Below, piece by piece: positions 1 to 6,290 of a stretch of DNA of 8,090 nt. This DNA is from CAWJHE01 sp964614855 (GTDB taxonomy: Bacteria; Chloroflexota; Anaerolineae; Anaerolineales; UBA4823), in contig CAZTMX010000129.1 of assembly GCA_964614855.1 (NCBI GenBank), positions 1 through 8,090 of the forward strand, read 5' to 3'. The translations under genes and the position numbers were made by a program. Every line of letters starts with the position of its first letter. Position 1 is the stretch's first letter. Under the pieces are notes generated by a model. It was not told the DNA's origin. It made no database searches and saw nothing but the letters and a program-made list of their open reading frames with translations.

Positions 1-491
1 CAGGTGGATACCATACTTGTGCTTTGCTCGCATCAGGAGAAATTAAGTGCTGGGGGTACAACGGAAGTGGCGAACTGGGAACTGGTGATTTCGATACACG
101 GCTCACACCGGATGAATCGGTGGTCATGATGCAAGGTTGCGTGAGCGGATATGCAGTTTATCTGGGCACAAAGTTTTCTACAGCACATGACATCTTTGTT
201 ACTGCACACCCATCGCTGGATTCCGTCCCCGTCGAAAGCGATGTGATCCTCAGTGGAGAATGGTACCTGCTCCCCGAATTGGAAGACGGCAGTTATTACA
301 TCAGTGCGTTCCTGGATGCAAATGATTCGGGGGGAGGTCCCCCGGATGCAGGCGAACCCACAACGTTTTATGATGAGAACGACGATGGCATCCCCGATAA
401 GATTACGATTATCGACGGCGCCAACGTGGCGGATATCCGTTTGTACCTGTATGATCCGCGGTTAATTTTTATCCCACTGGTCAGCAGGTAA
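1..491 (+). CDS. RCC1-repeat secreted protein, C-terminal part (5' truncated)
   Basis: The reading frame is open from base 3 to the TAA at 489-491, giving 162 visible residues; the start lies outside the window. The first visible residues, GGYHTCALLASGEIKCWGYN followed by GSGELGTG, are a classic bacterial RCC1 beta-propeller repeat (the pattern CAL..G.v.CWG.N..GqLG.G). The two cysteines of the blade are typical of exported bacterial RCC1 proteins. After the blade comes a different domain of about 100 residues, with a beta-rich stretch, GSYYISAFLDAND, then DAGEP and DENDDGIPD. This Asp/Gly-rich pattern resembles prealbumin-like or SdrD-B-like sandwich domains with metal-binding-type loops. The protein ends in IFIPLVSR, a short hydrophobic tail of a kind I associate with secreted Chloroflexota proteins. 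A surface or extracellular role is inferred; the ligand is unknown. RCC1 assignment is firm, the second domain is a fold-level guess. Confidence 0.85.
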   Translation, partial: GGYHTCALLASGEIKCWGYNGSGELGTGDFDTRLTPDESVVMMQGCVSGYAVYLGTKFSTAHDIFVTAHPSLDSVPVESDVILSGEWYLLPELEDGSYYISAFLDANDSGGGPPDAGEPTTFYDENDDGIPDKITIIDGANVADIRLYLYDPRLIFIPLVSR

Positions 492-527
492 GGACTGTCT
501 GATAAAAAAGTACCATTGTCAACAAGA

Positions 528-560
528 GAAGGGTTGCCAGGCCTTCAATGGTAACCCTTT
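528..560 (+). terminator. Probable terminator hairpin after the RCC1-repeat gene
   Basis: GGGTTGCCA (531-539) pairs with TGGTAACCC (549-557), with one G-U wobble. The stem extends by two A-T pairs and one more wobble to 528-560, around a 9-nt loop. The hairpin starts 36 nt after the stop codon. The downstream tract (TTT, then GCTGCATTTT) is only moderately T-rich, so termination may be partial. Position and stem length support the call. Confidence 0.55.
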
Positions 561-596
561 GCTGCATTTTCAATATCATTCATCAGTCGCGAGTGG

Positions 597-602
597 TATA
601 AT
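597..602 (+). promoter_or_regulatory. -10 box (TATAAT) of the DUF554 gene, probably leaderless
   Basis: A perfect TATAAT lies at 597-602, only 8 nt before the ATG at 611. Transcription normally starts about 6-9 nt after a -10 box, which would place the start at or next to the ATG. No Shine-Dalgarno sequence is present: the bases between are CCCAGCCT. No good -35 box is seen at the usual distance; 574-579 reads TATCAT. This arrangement is typical of leaderless genes. Confidence 0.6.
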
Positions 603-610
603 CCCAGCCT

Positions 611-1315
611 ATGACCGGAACCATTATCAACATTATCGCCATCCTCGCCGGCGGAACCCTGGGCGCGCTGATGGGAGATCGTTTCCCAGAGCGCGTCAGC
701 CGTTTCTTTATGCAAACCCTGGGTCTGCTGATCCTGGCGCTGGCGCTGGATATGGCAGTGGAAAGCCAAAACTTCCTGGTGATCCTGGGCGCTGTGCTGA
801 TCGGCGGGCTGCTGGGCGAATGGTGGGATATCGACCGGCGGTTGAACCGCCTGGGAGGCTGGCTGGAAAGCAAAGCCAGCCGTTTTCCCATCCTGACGCG
901 CGGCAACTTTACACGCGGTTTTGTCGCCAGCAGCCTGATTGTGTGTATCGGCCCGCTGGCTATCCTGGGCTCGATCCAGGACGGCTTGAGCGGCGATTAC
1001 ACCCTGCTGGCGGTGAAAAGCGTGATGGACTTCGTGGTCACCATCGCCCTGGGCGCTGCCTTCGGCATGGGCGCAGCCGCGTCGGCATTATCAATTTTGG
1101 TGGTGCAAGGGGGGATGACCCTGGCAGCATCGCTGGTGGAAGGCTTGATGAGCGAGATCATGATCGCAGAATTCTCCGCCACAGGCGGGGTGATGTTGAT
1201 CGGTTTGGGTCTGAGCATGCTGGAGATCAAGCAGATCAAGGTGGCAAATTATCTACCAGCGCTTTTCATCCTGCCGTTCCTGGTGGTTCTCTTCCAGGCG
1301 CTTGGGCTGTACTAG
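611..1315 (+). CDS. DUF554 family membrane protein (YdfK/YqgA type)
   Basis: The gene encodes 234 residues, close to the usual family length of about 225-240. Hydrophobic segments lie near residues 4-21, 36-50, 55-70, 105-120, 138-160, 190-203 and 213-231, so it is a polytopic inner-membrane protein. The most characteristic piece is GPLAILGSIQDGLSGDY (residues 114-130) followed by KSVMD (136-140), which matches the conserved core of DUF554. The Gly-rich N-terminus (ILAGGTLGALMGDRFPE) and the GGLLGEWWDIDRRLNRLG region also fit. The biochemical function of the family is not established; transport has been suggested only from topology. The ATG at 611 is chosen because the family N-terminus begins there and a TATAAT box sits just upstream. 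The gene appears to be its own transcription unit, bounded by hairpins on both sides. Confidence 0.93.
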   Translation: MTGTIINIIAILAGGTLGALMGDRFPERVSRFFMQTLGLLILALALDMAVESQNFLVILGAVLIGGLLGEWWDIDRRLNRLGGWLESKASRFPILTRGNFTRGFVASSLIVCIGPLAILGSIQDGLSGDYTLLAVKSVMDFVVTIALGAAFGMGAAASALSILVVQGGMTLAASLVEGLMSEIMIAEFSATGGVMLIGLGLSMLEIKQIKVANYLPALFILPFLVVLFQALGLY

Positions 1316-1327
1316 CGGTATACACAA

Positions 1328-1357
1328 CCAGGAGGCGAAAAGCCTCCCGGTTTTTGG
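1328..1357 (+). terminator. Intrinsic terminator of the DUF554 gene
   Basis: GGAGGC (1331-1336) pairs with GCCTCC (1342-1347) around the loop GAAAA. Two further C-G pairs (1328-1329 with 1349-1350) lie beyond a single A/C mismatch. A TTTTT run follows at 1351-1355, then GGTTT. It starts 12 nt after the stop codon. The stem also forms on the minus strand downstream of livF, but there it is followed by TGGTTGTG rather than a T-run, so it is a weaker terminator in that direction. Confidence 0.85.
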
Positions 1358-1407
1358 TTTGGGTTCTATCTCGCAGGGGATTGATCGTGCTCAGTCCGAA
1401 GATAAGC

Positions 1408-2130
1408 CTACCGCTCGCCCAAATAAGCCGCAATCACATCCGATTTGCCTGCCAGCTCCTGTGCAGGTCCTTGCATGCGGATGCGTCCCAGCTCCATGAC
1501 AAAGGCATAATCTGAGATTTCCAGGGCACGCTTGGCGTTTTGCTCCACGAGCAAGATGGTTGTGCCGCTGGCATTGATCTCGCGCAGGATGTCAAACACC
1601 TCGCTCACCAGGATCGGCGCCAGCCCCAGGGTGGGCTCATCCACCAGGATCAGCTTGGGCTGGAGCATCAGCGCCATGGCAATCTCCAGGATTTGCTGCT
1701 GCCCGCCGCTTAGATTGCCAGCCAGGATGTTGCGTTTTTCTTTTAAGACCGGAAAGCGCTGGAAAAGACCATCGATATCCTTCTGGACCTGGACTTTGTC
1801 ATTGCGAATATGCGCACCGATCTCCAGGTTTTCATGTACAGTCATAGCGGGCAGGTTGGAACGGCCCTCCGGCAGGTAAGAAATACCCTTCTTCAGCAGC
1901 TCAATCGATGGTGCGCGCGTGATATCTTCACCTTCGAAAATGATCTGGCCGCGGGTGGGTCGGGTAAAACCGAAGATGGTTTTCATTAATGTCGATTTGC
2001 CGGCGCCGTTTGCACCCAAAATCGAAAGGATCTGCCCTCTTCTCACCTCGATATTGATCTCTCGCAGCACCTCGATATCGCCGTAACCGGAGTCGATATT
2101 CACCAGCTCAAGGATTTTGTTATTTTCCAA
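1408..2130 (-). CDS. livF: Branched-chain amino acid-type ABC transporter ATP-binding protein LivF
   Basis: This is the second ATPase of the HAAT importer. From the TTG at 2130 it is 240 residues, the normal LivF length, and begins with the typical LELVNIDSGYGDIEVL. Visible motifs are Walker A GANGAGKST (39-47), PEGR at the Q-loop position (87-90), signature LSGGQQQ (140-146) and Walker B LILVDEP with catalytic Glu165. VEQN (195-198) has Gln where LivG has the switch His; both PEG and VEQN are usual for LivF. The TTG start is chosen because GGGAGG lies 5 nt upstream and because any longer start adds residues with no family match. An ATG at 2154 (8 residues more) is the main alternative and also has an AAGGAA upstream. 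The gene overlaps the end of livG by 11 nt, implying translational coupling. It is the last gene of the minus-strand unit. Confidence 0.93.
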   Translation of the reverse strand: MENNKILELVNIDSGYGDIEVLREINIEVRRGQILSILGANGAGKSTLMKTIFGFTRPTRGQIIFEGEDITRAPSIELLKKGISYLPEGRSNLPAMTVHENLEIGAHIRNDKVQVQKDIDGLFQRFPVLKEKRNILAGNLSGGQQQILEIAMALMLQPKLILVDEPTLGLAPILVSEVFDILREINASGTTILLVEQNAKRALEISDYAFVMELGRIRMQGPAQELAGKSDVIAAYLGER

Positions 2131-2914
2131 AGTACGCCTCCCGCACCAGCTCATTTTTCTGGATTTCCTTGGGTGTACCTTCTGCAATCTTTTTTCCGTA
2201 ATCCAGTACCACAATGCGCTGTGAGATATCCATCACCATGCCGATATTGTGCTCCACCAGCAGGATGGTCTTTCCCTGTGCGTTCAACGCCAGGATATGC
2301 TGCTTCATTTCGTCAACCATGGTGGTGTTTACACCCGCTGCGGGTTCATCCAGCATGATGACTGGTGGATCGGAGATCAACACACACACAAATTCCAGCA
2401 TCTTGCGCTGCCCGTAAATCAAGTTCTCGGCCAGCTCGTCGCGATGTTCATAAAGCTTGACCATGCTGAGCAGCTCATAAGCGCGCTCCTTCGCCTGTGC
2501 TTCCAGCTGGCGGATGCTGCGGGTATGAAAAATGCGCTTCAGGTTGTTTTCCTCCTGGTGCTGCTGGATAGAAACCAGCATATTATCCAGCACCGTCAGG
2601 CTAGGGAAAATACTGACATTCTGGAAGGTGCGCCCGATGCCCATTAAGGAGATCTTATCTGGCGCCAGCTGTGTAATATCGTGCTCTTTGTAGATGATCT
2701 TGCCCTCTTCCGGTTTCAGGTATCCGGTGATGCAGTTGAACATGGTTGTCTTGCCAGAGCCGTTTGGGCCGATGATGCTGAACAGCTCGCCCGGGTAAAC
2801 ATTAATATCCACCCGGTCCAGTGCGGTAACGCCGTCAAAACGCTTGGTTACACCCTCAATACGGAAGAGAGGTTCTCTTTTATTGGCAACGGTTGTGCTC
2901 ATCTCGATGCTCAT
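2120..2914 (-). CDS. livG: Branched-chain amino acid-type ABC transporter ATP-binding protein LivG
   Basis: This is the first ATPase of the HAAT importer, 264 residues, slightly longer than the usual 255 because of an N-terminal tail. Motifs are Walker A GPNGSGKTT (49-57), Q-loop TFQN (96-99), Walker B PVIMLDEP (184-191, catalytic Glu190), AAGVN (192-196) and switch His222 in VEHN. The LivG-type insert between the Q-loop and the signature is present (about 115-160). The signature reads LIYGQ (165-169) where the family usually has LSYGQ, so the Ser that contacts ATP gamma-phosphate is replaced by Ile166. The ATG at 2914 overlaps the livM stop as ATGA and has a perfect AGGAGGT six bases upstream, which decides the start. 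A second ATG at 2902 is less well placed. LivG and LivF together drive LivH and LivM at the cytoplasmic face. Confidence 0.95.
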   Translation of the reverse strand: MSIEMSTTVANKREPLFRIEGVTKRFDGVTALDRVDINVYPGELFSIIGPNGSGKTTMFNCITGYLKPEEGKIIYKEHDITQLAPDKISLMGIGRTFQNVSIFPSLTVLDNMLVSIQQHQEENNLKRIFHTRSIRQLEAQAKERAYELLSMVKLYEHRDELAENLIYGQRKMLEFVCVLISDPPVIMLDEPAAGVNTTMVDEMKQHILALNAQGKTILLVEHNIGMVMDISQRIVVLDYGKKIAEGTPKEIQKNELVREAYFGK

Positions 2915-3924
2915 CCGTTCACCTCCTGAGGCAGTTTCTTGGCAGCTTTACGTTTTTTCTCCCAGTTTGAAATCACCCCATCCAAACCGTTGGGCAGGTA
3001 AATGGTGACCAGGATCAAGATCAAGCCGTAAATCATCTGCTGGATCTGTGGTGGGATGGCATACTTGCCGCCCACCTCCAACAGGCGTGGCAAGACGGCG
3101 AAAATCACCGCGCCGATAATCACCCCGCGCATACGCCCCACACCGCCCACGAAGACCATGATCATCAGAGTGTTGGTAATCTCCAAACCCATCTCCGACG
3201 GACACACAACCGTCAGGTACTGCGCCTGGAAGCTGCCCAATGCGCCGATAGCAAAGCCCGATAGGGCAAAAGCCAGCAGTTTGTAATGCAGTGGGTTGAT
3301 CCCGATGGCTGAAGCGCGGATTTCATCCTCGCGCACAGCCACAAAGGCACGGCCGGTGCGCGAATGATTGACCGCCCAGATCAACAAAAAAAGCGCAGCA
3401 GCCACCGGCAGCAGCAGGTAGTAATACTGGTAGGGTCTGGTTATCTTCAGCACGATATCCGTAAACGGGATGGCCAAAAGCGGGCGCTTGATCCCCAATG
3501 AACACAGGGAGCCGCCGGTGATATCCATGGCGGTATTGACCCACATCTGGGCGATGATCGCAAAACCCAACGTGCCGATGGCAAACGTCACATGCCGGAT
3601 GCGGAAGAAAGCAATCCCAACCAGCACGGCCAGCAACCCCATCATCAGGGCGGAAAAGAGGATGCTGCCAAGCCAACCGAATCCAAAACGGGAGCCCACC
3701 AGTGATGTCAGGTAAGCGCCCAGACCAAAGAATACGGATTGGCCCAGCGAAACCTGGCCGATCTGCCCGGCGATCAGGTCAAATGCCAGGGCGAAGACCG
3801 TCCAGCGCACCGCATCGATCAAGGCATTGAGAATATACCCCTGGGTAAAGATTCGCGGCAGCAAGACCAACAGGAGAACGAAGGCCGCGATCAGGATAAT
3901 TTTGATTGTCGGTGGGCGTTTCAT
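2911..3924 (-). CDS. livM: Branched-chain amino acid-type ABC transporter permease LivM
   Basis: This is one of the two membrane subunits of the HAAT importer, 337 residues, with about nine or ten hydrophobic segments. The hallmark GQIGQVSLGQSVFFGLGAYL (residues 53-72) matches the conserved LivM motif. The cytoplasmic coupling loop SRTGRAFVAVREDEIRASAI (188-207) is the EAA-like segment that docks on the ATPases. The region MIMVFVGGVGRMRGVIIGAV (254-273) is the conserved late-membrane motif. The C-terminus ends in a basic tail (WEKKRKAAKK). The ATG at 3924 overlaps the livH stop as ATGA, and AGAGGA lies about 8 nt upstream. Its own stop overlaps livG the same way, so livH-livM-livG are tightly coupled. 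The transported compound cannot be read from the permease alone. Confidence 0.95.
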   Translation of the reverse strand: MKRPPTIKIILIAAFVLLLVLLPRIFTQGYILNALIDAVRWTVFALAFDLIAGQIGQVSLGQSVFFGLGAYLTSLVGSRFGFGWLGSILFSALMMGLLAVLVGIAFFRIRHVTFAIGTLGFAIIAQMWVNTAMDITGGSLCSLGIKRPLLAIPFTDIVLKITRPYQYYYLLLPVAAALFLLIWAVNHSRTGRAFVAVREDEIRASAIGINPLHYKLLAFALSGFAIGALGSFQAQYLTVVCPSEMGLEITNTLMIMVFVGGVGRMRGVIIGAVIFAVLPRLLEVGGKYAIPPQIQQMIYGLILILVTIYLPNGLDGVISNWEKKRKAAKKLPQEVNG

Positions 3925-4802
3925 AGGCCGATCCTCTTTCCAAACAGACCATTAGGCCTCAAGAACAGCACCAGGATGAAAAACCCAAATGCAGCCACGT
4001 CCTTGTATGCCAGCGAGACATACCCGCCAAAGAGCGACTCGATAATCCCCAGGATAAAGCTGGCATAGATTGCCCCATTCACCTGTCCCATCCCGCCCAT
4101 GATAATGGCTGCCAGCGATTTGAGTGTGAGCATAGATCCCATGTGGGGATAAACATTGAACAATGGCGAAACCAGGGCGGCTGCCAACCCGGTAATCGCA
4201 CCACCGATCGCAAAAGTGACAATAGCTACCCAGCGGGTGTTGATGCCAAAAAGCTGGCACACCTGCTGGTTTTGCGACACCGCCCTCATGGTCTTCCCCA
4301 GCTTGGTATATCGCACAAACCACTGTACCAGGAAAAAGATCAGGATGGCAGTAGCCAACACGATCCACCTTTGCAGCGAAGCCCGGATGCCGAAAAATGT
4401 GATGATTTGCGTGGTGTACACGGTGGGTACATGGCGGGGATCGGTGGTGAAAAACCACATGGCTGCATTTTGGATGATGATCGATAACCCCAGGGTGGCG
4501 ATGACATGGGCGCGCCAGCTCTTGTCTAAGATGGGGTGGATGGTTACGCGCTCAAGGATGACGGAATACACTGCCGTAAGCAAAATAACCAGGATCACGA
4601 TCGCCCAATAAGGAAGCGGGGTGAAGTTGAGCAGCAGGTACAGGGTGTAGCCCGAAACCATAAACAAGTCGCCGTGGGCAAAGTTGACCACGTTTAACAC
4701 GCTGAAGGTGAGCACCAACCCCAGGGTGACCAGCGCATACAACGAGCCCAGGGTCAAGCCGTTCAGCAACTGTTCAAGAAATAATGCCAACGAAGGATCC
4801 AT
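3921..4802 (-). CDS. livH: Branched-chain amino acid-type ABC transporter permease LivH
   Basis: This is the other membrane subunit, 293 residues, a normal LivH length, with about eight hydrophobic segments. Diagnostic motifs are QLLNGLTLGSLYALVTLGL (11-29), VLNVVNFAHGDLFMVSGY (35-52), the coupling loop RYTKLGKTMRAVSQN (164-178), IIMGGMGQVNGAI (233-245) and the C-terminal LRPNGLFGK (281-289). All are typical of the LivH branch rather than LivM. The ATG at 4802 is preceded by AGGA at 8 nt spacing. A 104-nt gap containing a strong hairpin separates it from livK upstream, while downstream it overlaps livM by 4 nt. It pairs with LivM to form the translocation path. Confidence 0.95.
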   Translation of the reverse strand: MDPSLALFLEQLLNGLTLGSLYALVTLGLVLTFSVLNVVNFAHGDLFMVSGYTLYLLLNFTPLPYWAIVILVILLTAVYSVILERVTIHPILDKSWRAHVIATLGLSIIIQNAAMWFFTTDPRHVPTVYTTQIITFFGIRASLQRWIVLATAILIFFLVQWFVRYTKLGKTMRAVSQNQQVCQLFGINTRWVAIVTFAIGGAITGLAAALVSPLFNVYPHMGSMLTLKSLAAIIMGGMGQVNGAIYASFILGIIESLFGGYVSLAYKDVAAFGFFILVLFLRPNGLFGKRIGL

Positions 4803-4851
4803 GTTTAATTCCTGGAAGTGATTTTTTGATTCAATTCGCAGATTGCAAATT

Positions 4852-4889
4852 AACCGGCAGGAGATGTAGGACTAATTCTCCTGCCGGTT
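4852..4889 (-). terminator. livK-livH intergenic hairpin (mRNA stabiliser or partial terminator)
   Basis: The segment 4852-4864 is the perfect reverse complement of 4877-4889: a 13-bp GC-rich stem (CCGGCAGGAG core) with a 12-nt loop. It begins 18 nt after the livK stop codon. On the minus strand it is followed by AATTTGCAATCTGCG, without a T-run, so full intrinsic termination is unlikely. Placement right after the binding-protein gene suggests 3'-end protection of a livK-only message or partial attenuation before livH. Confidence 0.75.
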
Positions 4890-4906
4890 GGCTGTGTAAA
4901 ACGATT

Positions 4907-6157
4907 TTACTTGACTACGTAATCCGAATGGTCAACCGGTTTGAGCTGTACAGTGGACAGCACGGTTGCCTTACCGTCTTTTGAAACCTCCAGCGAGCCG
5001 TCCAGGTATCCCTGGTTGTATTCGTCAAATTTGATTTGCCCACAAGGGGTAGACAGATCCAGTGCAGCAATCGCATCGCGAATATTGACACGATTGATTT
5101 CTTTGCCTGCTGCAATAACATTCTTGATGGCGGGCACGATGGTGTACATCAGGGCATAGTAACCCGACATGCGCTCCAGGGTGACCGGTTTCTTGTGGAA
5201 CTCGGTGAATGTCTTGGAGAATTCCTTGTCCTGATCGGCTGAGAAGAAGGAGAACTCGATCACACCCTCGGCAATCTTGGGATCATCTTTGAGCAGCTCG
5301 TTCACCAGGTCGGAGACGCATGAGCCGCGTGCAAAAATGGGCAGATCCAGACCTACTTCATAGCGCTGGCGTAGGAAGGTAGCGCAGGATTGGTCATCCA
5401 TGAACAGCAGCATGGCTTCGGCGTCCGAGCTTTTGATCTTGGTCAATACCGGGCGGTAATCTGCAGTGCTGCCTTCGAAGTAATCTTCGCTGATCACAGA
5501 CACACCCAGTTTGGCAAACTGGTCGTTATAAACTTTGCCGGCGCCGCGCGCCATCTGGTTGTCGTTGCCCACGATCGCCAGCTTCTTGGTGCTCTCAGAA
5601 ATGTATTCTGCGAAGCCCTGTCCCATGATCAGGTCGTCGGGGTTGATTTTGAATAGCCATTCGTTGCCGCCCTTGCCGATCTGAAGGTAAACAAAGGCAT
5701 TGGTGGACGAGGCTTCTACGGTGGGGGTCTCACCTTCGTCAATAATCGGGATAGCGGGCAGGGTGGCAGAGCTGGAGCCGCAGCCGATCATCACATCTAC
5801 CTGGTCTACTTCCACCAGTTTTCGCACCGCGCTCACGGCATCGGTAGCGTTGGCCTTGTTGTCGGCTTTGTAGATTTCGATGGGATGGCCTTCGATATTG
5901 TTATTTAATTGTGAGAGCGCCAGCTCGATCCCCAGCACATAGCTCTCGCCCAGCGAGGCCAGGGTGCCAGTGAGCGGCAGGCATAAGCCGATTTTGATCG
6001 GTTTGAGATCAGCTGCCGGTGCTGCTGGTGCCGCCGGTTCGCTGCCGGCTGCTGGTTGCTCGGCAGCTGGCGCCTGCGTCGGCGCAGGGGTTGCGCAGGC
6101 AGACATCAAGAGGATGCCGAACACTAAAAGCAAAGTTAAACCAAAATACTTCTTCAT
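4907..6157 (-). CDS. livK: HAAT-family amino acid-binding lipoprotein (LivK/LivJ/BraC type)
   Basis: This is the extracytoplasmic solute-binding protein of the importer, 416 residues. Residues 1-20 are a lipoprotein signal peptide (MKKYFG, then a hydrophobic core) ending in the lipobox LMSAC, with Cys21 as the acylated residue. A linker rich in Ala, Pro and Glu (22-50) follows. The type I periplasmic-binding fold starts at IKIGLCLPLTG (54-64). GCGSSSATLPA (125-135) and EASSTN (148-153) match the ligand-binding loops of E. coli LivJ as I remember them, with Ser129, Ala149 and Ser151 at positions that hold the alpha-carboxylate and amino group. An amino acid ligand is therefore likely, but its side chain cannot be deduced. 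Start chosen at 6157 because the signal peptide begins there and AGGAG lies 9 nt upstream; the in-frame ATG at 6271 would bury the signal peptide. It sits between the IclR regulator and the permeases. Confidence 0.95.
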   Translation of the reverse strand: MKKYFGLTLLLVFGILLMSACATPAPTQAPAAEQPAAGSEPAAPAAPAADLKPIKIGLCLPLTGTLASLGESYVLGIELALSQLNNNIEGHPIEIYKADNKANATDAVSAVRKLVEVDQVDVMIGCGSSSATLPAIPIIDEGETPTVEASSTNAFVYLQIGKGGNEWLFKINPDDLIMGQGFAEYISESTKKLAIVGNDNQMARGAGKVYNDQFAKLGVSVISEDYFEGSTADYRPVLTKIKSSDAEAMLLFMDDQSCATFLRQRYEVGLDLPIFARGSCVSDLVNELLKDDPKIAEGVIEFSFFSADQDKEFSKTFTEFHKKPVTLERMSGYYALMYTIVPAIKNVIAAGKEINRVNIRDAIAALDLSTPCGQIKFDEYNQGYLDGSLEVSKDGKATVLSTVQLKPVDHSDYVVK

Positions 6158-6187
6158 CGTTTTTTTCTCCTCATAAATTGATTTTCT

Positions 6188-6210
6188 CTCAGGAACCAGA
6201 AAGACCTGAG
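6188..6210 (-). other. Small hairpin in the livK leader
   Basis: CTCAGG (6188-6193) and CCTGAG (6205-6210) are perfect inverted repeats separated by 11 nt. They lie about 30 nt upstream of the livK ATG, in the probable 5' leader. The stem is only 6 bp, so chance is possible. There is no T-run after it and no known riboswitch pattern. Confidence 0.35.
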
Positions 6211-6246
6211 GGCCACACGTTGTCAAGGGAGCGGTTGTTACGCATT

Positions 6247-6271
6247 GTGAAACGACATTTCTTGGTTTCAC
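6247..6271. promoter_or_regulatory. Probable IclR-family operator upstream of livK
   Basis: GTGAAAC (6247-6253) and GTTTCAC (6265-6271) form a perfect 7-bp inverted repeat with an 11-nt spacer. Inside it, GAAAC-GAC-ATTTC (6249-6261) repeats, with one changed base, the GAAAC-N3-GTTTC pattern seen before iclR. The half-sites therefore recur at regular 8-nt steps (6249, 6257, 6265). The site lies 90-114 nt upstream of the livK start. IclR proteins commonly bind such palindromes; the partner is inferred to be the adjacent IclR protein. Confidence 0.6.
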
Positions 6272-6278
6272 GAAAAAA

Positions 6279-6284
6279 AATATA
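6279..6284 (-). promoter_or_regulatory. Candidate -10 box for a livK promoter
   Basis: On the minus strand TATATT lies at 6284-6279, eight to nine bases ahead of the operator half-sites, mirroring the layout before iclR. The matching -35 is poor: TTAAGC with an 18-nt spacer, inside the end of iclR. Read-through from iclR could also supply livK transcription. Confidence 0.35.
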
Positions 6285-6290
6285 GTAGTC

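Noticed and set aside
559..1515. A 318-codon open frame overlapping the DUF554 gene on the same strand.
   Set aside because: Its translation is rich in Arg, Gly and Pro with no recognisable family, while the overlapping frame encodes a clear DUF554 protein. It is a GC-driven shadow frame.
3952..4458. A 168-codon minus-strand frame inside livH.
   Set aside because: Its translation is His-, Cys- and Pro-rich and lacks any domain pattern; livH is clear in the other frame.
6221..6226. A perfect TTGACA on the minus strand in the livK leader, as a -35 box.
   Set aside because: At spacings of 16-18 nt the -10 positions read TCTTTC, CTTTCT or TTTCTG, none resembling TATAAT. It is probably chance, or needs an activator.
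6158..6271. A longer livK product starting at the ATG at 6271.
   Set aside because: It would place 38 extra residues before a normal lipoprotein signal peptide and run across the operator. The start at 6157 has a good ribosome site.
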